The position numbers were made by a program, and so were the translations under genes. A stretch of 64,000 nt of DNA. Origin: Synchiropus splendidus. Lineage: Eukaryota > Chordata > Actinopteri > Syngnathiformes > Callionymidae. The notes under the pieces were generated by a model. The model was given only the letters and a program-made list of their open reading frames with translations. It was not told the origin of the DNA and ran no database searches. The stretch is taken from contig NC_071343.1 of assembly GCF_027744825.2 (NCBI RefSeq), forward strand, positions 9,756,866-9,820,865, in the 5' to 3' direction. How positions within the stretch are numbered: the stretch's first letter is position 1; each line of letters opens with the position of its first letter. Below are positions 60,301 to 64,000 of the stretch, piece by piece.

Positions 60301-63300
60301 TTTAATAATTTCTGTCTGAGGGAAGCCTTAAAGAAGTCAGGCTTGTACGGAACTGGTGTTCAATTTGACAGAAAACACCTTGACCTACAGTTACCTGCAG
60401 TGCTCGGCTGAGTGCTCGGTCCTCCCTGTTCACCAGCAACAGAGTAGCTATTCCTGCATCGTGGAGACGTAAAGCCGCGTTGGATATTGTCTGTGTGTTG
60501 CCGACAGATCCGCCAACGAAGAAAACGGCAACCTTCCTCATGAGGAAGCCGCTCCGAACCCTCTTGAAGGTATTCTGGGCCACGAACTTCATGGCTGTGT
60601 CTAAGCTGCGTTTCTTATTGGTCTGCAGCATCTGTAGACCATCCAGCCGTTGCAGCAGATCCTTCTTCTTCATGGTGTCGCTGAAGCGGACCTCCGTCGT
60701 CACCTCGCTGTTGTACAGGGTCAGAGCGACCCGTGCTCCGCGGGGACAGTTGCTCTCGGTGATGGTGATGTCGCGGACCAGGCGCAGGACTGTGTCACGC
60801 ATGTTGTTGAAGAAAGGACGGCTGATGTCACTGGAGACGTCCAGAGCGAAGGCAAGCTCGGTCGGGTAGCGAGGACATTCCTGCTGACCTGGTCGCCGTA
60901 CAGCAGGACAGTGAATGTTACAGAGAAGATAGTTCCAACAGAGACGAAAAAGAAGGTATAATAAAGAAATAATTCGCTATATAAAATATGGAATCTTAAA
61001 CTGACTTACCGTAACAGCATGCTACAAGGAAAAATAGAGTGGAAGAGATTGATGAGAAAACTTGGACGCACAGAAACGCACGGTCTAATGTGTACGAAAT
61101 AAACTTACGGCAGTTGTCTCTGATCTTCTTGACCAAGTCGCATTGCTGAGGAGGGAAGACAGAATATTGACCGACATGCGGAGACCAGACGATGAAACCT
61201 GCTCATCGCTCCAGGCAGTTTGATGAATGTGCACTTACCACGACGCCTGGTCCTCTCGGCCCTTTCTGGCCCTGCGGAGTGAAAACACACACAGTTCAGA
61301 TGGATTAACCGCCAGATTATTTTCCTCTCAGTGATCCTGAAATGTTTGAAACTAAACAAAAAGTCTAAATACCAAGAGAGACAGTAAATCCTATCAAATT
61401 GCTGATGCGGCTTTTGTGCTCACGTAAGTTCCGGCGTGTCCGACTTCTCCCTTCTGACCCGGTGTGCCGGCGTTCCCGGAGACTCCCTGAAAAGAAACAG
61501 CAGGCCTTTAACTCCCTCTTTGTCCTCCCCAACGGTTACCACCATCATTGTCCCATAAACGCGCGGGGTAAGTTCGACTCCCCGGCAGCCAAGAATGTGT
61601 CAGAGAAGGATCCAAAATATGCAATCAGGTTTCTGGCTTTTTACTTTGGATGTTTCCAGTGAGTCTGTTAGTGTTTTGTTATAGCAACCAAGTGACCAAG
61701 TGCATTTGGTTTTTCTATCAGTTATTTATCATCGTATCATTACCACAGGACTCCGAAACAGATGTATATAGTTTTGGGATTCATTTATAGCGACAATGGT
61801 GAATTCCACTGAAGGGAGAAAAATGTGGGACATTCTGAGGGCTCCGTGTTGAGGAACCACATCAGAGTCTCAGCTACTCTCTGACTCCAGTCTAGAAGTG
61901 ATAACCTCCACTCAGATCAACCTTCTCCTTGAGTCGCTCAAACTCATGTCCATAATTCTTGTCGAGCCGTACAAACTTGTGGCGCCACTGCGCCGGCGTC
62001 CACCATCTTACCCTTTGTCCCTGATTGCCCTGAGGTCCAGGTCCTCCTTTGGAGCCAGGGTCACCAGCTGCTCCCTGCGTGGATGAAAGCATAGAGATCA
62101 CAAAATGATGTGCAAAGTTCAACAGTGGCTGTCAAATAAAGGTGAAGTGTGTCATTACCTTTGGTCCAGGGTAGCCGGGGAAGCCCACGTCACCCTGCGA
62201 GCAAAAGCACGTTGTTTAACTGTCAACAGCGCTTGTAAAACCCAGAGAGCTTACTTTTACCGAAGTGTAAGTGGTCGGGGGGCACTTTCTCTTTGACCAG
62301 AGTCACTTTTTCTTTGCTTATTTTAAATTGTGCTCAACAGTTTTTTGCTCTTCATCCACCCCTGGAACTGAGTTGCTTACAGCAGCTAGAGGTGCTGCAG
62401 AATAAATAAATGAATGCCTGAAAACACATTGTTATGAGGTGACCTGAATGAACCAGAATAAAGTTCTGTTTGAATTAAGAGAGGTGGTTTATGCCGATCA
62501 TTGACCAGAGCAGCGTCCACCTACACTCCTGATCGTCTCGCTGTGTCTGGGATGCGTTTTAGGGGCTTTTCACCTCTGCACACCTCAGTGTTCTGGGATT
62601 TTGCGAAGTTGTTTTTGAATGATGTTGTCCACCTAGACAGTGATCAGACCCTTTACTGCTCAGCATTTATCATGTTTGTGTGGAGTCCGGCATCTAGTGT
62701 CGTGTTGCCTGAGACAAGAAGCTCTCCACCCGCTGAGAGTTTCCCGAGACAAAGTGCAAGTCTCCAGCGAGGATCCAATCCGCGGCTTGTGTTCACATCT
62801 CGGACTTCTGAGCTGAAAGTGCTTTGTCTCGAGACAGAACCCGCAGTGTGAAAGCGCCCTGAATGTGACTGCGCATGAGGTGATGAATTCCAAACAAGAG
62901 TCTTCTGACAGAGTCCGTTTCTGCAACTGAAGCAGGATGCACAGCTGAACTAGCAGCTTCAGTGGATGAGCAACTTCCTCTTTTTTGTTTGGAACAAAAC
63001 TAAGTTTGTATTCCCTGCATATTTTCATTTCGTTGTTATTATATTTCCAAGTTGAATCTGCCAATGTCCTCCGCACCTTGGGGTCCTCCAGCAGCAGAGC
63101 AGCCCACTGCTTTCTTCAAGTGTTTCTGTGGAAGTCACTCACCTTTCTTCCTTCAGGTCCAGGGATGCCAAAACCGTCTCTCCCATCTTCGCCCTGCAAT
63201 CCGAAATGACACACAAATGAACTCCCCAAATAATTTATGAAAGAGCTTATATGTCCTCTCCAGCAGTGCAGGGGAGGGATTCATTAGTTTGGAGCCGTCC

Positions 63301-64000
63301 CGTCGAGATTATGGCCATAAATAAGAATTGACGTTAGCTTTTCTCTTCGCTCTGAAGTTTGCTAAGACTTTGTGTAGTTGTGGTTCTTACAGCTTCTCCC
63401 CGAGGCCCGGGGGGTCCCACCACTCCTTTGGGTCCAGGATCTCCCGGTTCTCCCTGCATGCAGAGAACAGATATATAAACAATCAAGTCCTAAACTGAGC
63501 TTCCATACGTTTAACTGGAATCAGATGATGTTCATGCCGTAAATCTCCTGAGGGACATTTATGGCTCTAAAATTCTTTTGTGTTCATGTAAATAGAATAC
63601 ATGTGTGTGTGTCCAGTAAGAAGAGCTCAGTGGTTTTTGTTTACAGAAAGGCTTTTTACGCAACATGGGATTTACTATGTACCTTTCGGCCAAGAGGTCC
63701 ACGTCTGCCTTTTTCTCCGGCGGAGCCTGGGCGACCTCCGGGACCCTGGAGAACGAAAACCGTTAGACTCACAGCAACACCTGTTTTGACACATCAAATC
63801 CAAACCGTGTTGGTGGAGGTTCAGATGCAACAATAAGAAAGTAGTAATCGGCAGCTGAATAATAATAATAATGAAAAAAACTGTCAATAAAATGATGAGT
63901 ACAAATGCTGTGGGACAAAAAGAGGAGTTCAAATGAGAGGAAACAGTTGAGGAAAAAGTAAGCAAATATAAGACGGTCAGAGAACAGAAAAAAATAAATA
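54310..64000 (-). CDS. col6a3: Collagen alpha-3(VI) chain, C-terminal part (gene continues past the right edge)
   Basis: Collagen VI alpha-3 is a secreted chain that joins alpha-1 and alpha-2 to form beaded microfibrils around cells. On the minus strand the window holds its 3' exons: Gly-X-Y triple helix (63745-61239), hinge (61145-61010), C1 VWA (60888-60395 and 59206-59104), C2 VWA (58467-57766), linkers (57703-57601, 57532-57477), fibronectin III (57406-57146), linkers (56540-56463, 56000-55941), Kunitz (55286-55101) and last exon (54350-54310, stop TAG). All junctions are GT-AG and the reading phase agrees throughout. The order VWA-VWA-FN3-Kunitz and phrases such as [19 protein letters not shown] and the C-terminal GVIT identify alpha-3 rather than alpha-5 or alpha-6. 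The tail-to-tail position relative to cops8 agrees with the tetrapod locus. The N-terminal VWA domains lie outside the window. Confidence 0.96.
54351..55100 (-). other. col6a3 last intron
   Basis: No further coding exon or repeat recognised. The phase-1 junctions on both sides agree. Confidence 0.7.
55101..55286 (-). CDS. col6a3: col6a3 Kunitz (C5) domain exon
   Basis: One phase 1-1 exon with a perfect Kunitz cysteine pattern (C-x8-C-x15-C-x7-C-x12-C-x3-C): [10 protein letters not shown], then [16 protein letters not shown] and CVKAC. In mammals this domain is released as endotrophin. The residue after the second Cys (P1, the protease-contact site) is Ala, unlike the Lys or Arg of trypsin inhibitors, so strong inhibition of trypsin-like enzymes is not expected. 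Confidence 0.96.
55287..55940 (-). other. col6a3 intron before the Kunitz exon
   Basis: Short ORFs only. Direct splicing from the exon ending at 55941 keeps phase 1. Confidence 0.6.
55941..56000 (-). CDS. col6a3: col6a3 linker exon (acidic)
   Basis: Phase 1-1, 60 nt, encoding [20 protein letters not shown], a charged linker between the FN3 and Kunitz domains. Acceptor CCACAG and donor GTAAGA are good. Confidence 0.85.
56463..56540 (-). CDS. col6a3: col6a3 linker exon
   Basis: Phase 1-1, 78 nt, encoding [20 protein letters not shown] and LDKPAT. The NIS tripeptide is a possible N-glycosylation site. Donor GTGAGT. Confidence 0.85.
56541..57145 (-). other. col6a3 intron after FN3
   Basis: AT-rich with a short GT run near 57001. 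A CTATTTTTAG (MEF2-type) motif is at about 56908-56919. No exon recognised. Confidence 0.6.
57146..57406 (-). CDS. col6a3: col6a3 fibronectin type III (C4) domain exon
   Basis: A single phase 1-1 exon of 87 codons. The beta-strand pattern includes [28 protein letters not shown] and the late Tyr of [13 protein letters not shown], all normal for FN3. NVT and NVSS are possible N-glycosylation sites. Confidence 0.95.
57477..57532 (-). CDS. col6a3: col6a3 histidine-rich linker exon
   Basis: 56 nt encoding [19 protein letters not shown]. It sits where human alpha-3 has the long Thr/Pro/Ala-rich C3 region. Phases 2 in, 1 out, agree with both neighbours. Confidence 0.85.
57601..57703 (-). CDS. col6a3: col6a3 post-C2 exon
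   Basis: 103 nt encoding [20 protein letters not shown] then [13 protein letters not shown]. It closely follows the human segment after C2 (ENAFYLSPD...WFQGDQP, from memory), a strong alpha-3 marker. NCS is a possible glycosylation site. Confidence 0.93.
57766..58467 (-). CDS. col6a3: col6a3 C2 von Willebrand A domain exon
   Basis: One 702-nt phase 1-1 exon. It opens with [14 protein letters not shown] and continues with the VWA core: [15 protein letters not shown] with a DxSxS metal-binding motif, the central [14 protein letters not shown] region and the [11 protein letters not shown] strand. It ends [14 protein letters not shown] domains mediate chain assembly and matrix contacts. Confidence 0.96.
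58541..58585. repeat. (TGTAC)9 pentanucleotide microsatellite
   Basis: Nine uninterrupted TGTAC units. It ends directly at the left terminus of a hAT-like element. Confidence 0.95.
58588..59033. mobile_element. hAT-type non-autonomous element in a col6a3 intron
   Basis: The ends CAAGGGTTCTTAACC and GGTTGAGAATCACTG are imperfect inverted repeats of the hAT kind. Flanking octamers CTGTACCT and CTGCACAT agree at 6 of 8 bases, which would fit an old target duplication. The right part has the TGTGGCCCTCCAGGAGGCGC block common in such elements. No transposase. Confidence 0.6.
59104..59206 (-). CDS. col6a3: col6a3 end-of-C1 exon
   Basis: 103 nt, phase 0 in, 1 out: [20 protein letters not shown] through VMSCHVCF. 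The cysteine pair CHVC leads into ICLPDPTC of the next exon, matching the alpha-3 C1/C2 junction. Confidence 0.94.
59207..60394 (-). other. col6a3 intron inside C1
   Basis: Contains the third CTCACTCCCATGG-type foldback repeat (59817-60215). Otherwise AT-rich with no exon recognised. Confidence 0.75.
59817..60215. repeat. CTCACTCCCATGG-type foldback repeat, copy C
   Basis: Shares CATCCTCACTCCCATGGCG, CACATAAAAGAAAGATGG and GGATTATAAATAGCAATTGA with copies A and B. The right end has CAAAAGTCCACTTTACTAAC and degraded terminal sequence. It lies in a col6a3 intron, opposite to nothing coding. Confidence 0.6.
60395..60888 (-). CDS. col6a3: col6a3 C1 von Willebrand A domain exon
   Basis: 494 nt, phase 1 in, 0 out. 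It starts [20 protein letters not shown], continues through [37 protein letters not shown] and [11 protein letters not shown]. The metal-site loop reads DVSSD, not a full DxSxS, so classical metal coordination is doubtful. Acceptor GACCAG and donor GTAACT. Confidence 0.95.
61010..61021 (-). CDS. col6a3: col6a3 12-nt microexon (hinge PCCY)
   Basis: CATGCTGTTACG between an acceptor CCTTGTAG and a donor GTAAGT. With the C left by the previous exon and the GT that starts the next one, it reads P-C-C-Y-G. That is the conserved cysteine hinge just after the triple helix. Without it the frame would still hold, but the two cysteines would be lost. Confidence 0.9.
61109..61145 (-). CDS. col6a3: col6a3 hinge exon
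   Basis: 37 nt encoding [12 protein letters not shown], the first non-collagenous residues after the triple helix, with two Cys. Phase 0 in, 1 out. Confidence 0.93.
61239..63745 (-). CDS. col6a3: col6a3 triple-helix exons (eight seen)
   Basis: Phase 0-0 exons, each opening with a Gly codon: 63745-63683, 63453-63391, 63193-63143, 62194-62159, 62074-62012, 61486-61424 and 61271-61239. The 63-nt ones give 21 residues, the others 17, 12 and 11. Examples are [49 protein letters not shown] and [11 protein letters not shown]. That is seven exons read with confidence; an eighth and further ones lie beyond the right edge. The lengths 17-12-21-21-11 agree with the human exon order as I recall it, so none is missing between 63193 and 61239. 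GFGIPG is a short Gly-X-Y interruption. Confidence 0.93.
61487..62011 (-). other. col6a3 triple-helix intron
   Basis: No exon or repeat recognised. Confidence 0.6.
62195..63142 (-). other. col6a3 triple-helix intron
   Basis: The longest intron of this block. ORFs of 116 and 138 codons in opposite directions have no domain. No Gly-X-Y exon is hidden here, in keeping with the family exon order. Confidence 0.6.
63746..64000 (-). other. col6a3 intron at the window edge
   Basis: AT-rich; no exon seen before the sequence ends. Confidence 0.6.

Noticed and set aside
1..64000. CRISPR arrays, operons, ribosome binding sites, rRNA or clear tRNA genes
   Set aside because: None seen; the window is vertebrate nuclear DNA.

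Overview
The window is vertebrate nuclear DNA, most likely from a ray-finned (percomorph-type) teleost. It has split genes with GT-AG introns, long AT and GT microsatellites, and a typical fish set of mobile elements: Rex3/RTE-like, L2-like and RTE-type LINE fragments, hAT-type non-autonomous elements and foldback repeats. The exons match two neighbours known from tetrapods, COPS8 and COL6A3. They keep the tail-to-tail arrangement I recall from human 2q37.

Layout. Positions 1-34,500 hold no protein gene I can recognise. This stretch contains interspersed repeats, several with clear target-site duplications, AT microsatellites, and one CpG-rich block at 28.4-29.0 kb that looks like a first exon. 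Positions 34,636-44,481 (+) carry cops8, the COP9 signalosome subunit 8, in seven coding exons that join into a complete 191-residue reading frame. Intron 4 of cops8 contains a whole intronless gene on the same strand at 40,078-41,145. It encodes a MuRF-type TRIM ubiquitin ligase (trim63-like) and has its own TATA box and polyadenylation signal. Positions 44.8-54.2 kb are intergenic, with an RTE LINE remnant, a foldback repeat and a strong CTCF-like motif. From 54,168 to the right edge, on the minus strand, lies the 3' part of col6a3. In transcription order it holds the C-terminal triple-helix exons, a cysteine hinge with a 12-nt microexon, the C1 and C2 von Willebrand A domains, a short histidine-rich linker, a fibronectin III domain, two small linker exons, a Kunitz domain and a short last exon. 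The 5' part of col6a3 is beyond the window.

The three genes are not one pathway. CSN8 belongs to the COP9 signalosome, which removes NEDD8 from cullins. MuRF proteins are sarcomere-associated RING E3 ligases. Collagen VI alpha-3 is a secreted matrix protein, also important in muscle. The notable features are the nesting of the MuRF gene, a shrunken and histidine-rich collagen C3 region, an alanine at the Kunitz P1 site, and a dispersed foldback repeat whose arms carry CTCF-like core motifs. All family assignments come from reading translated exons and from memory of the families; no database search was run.
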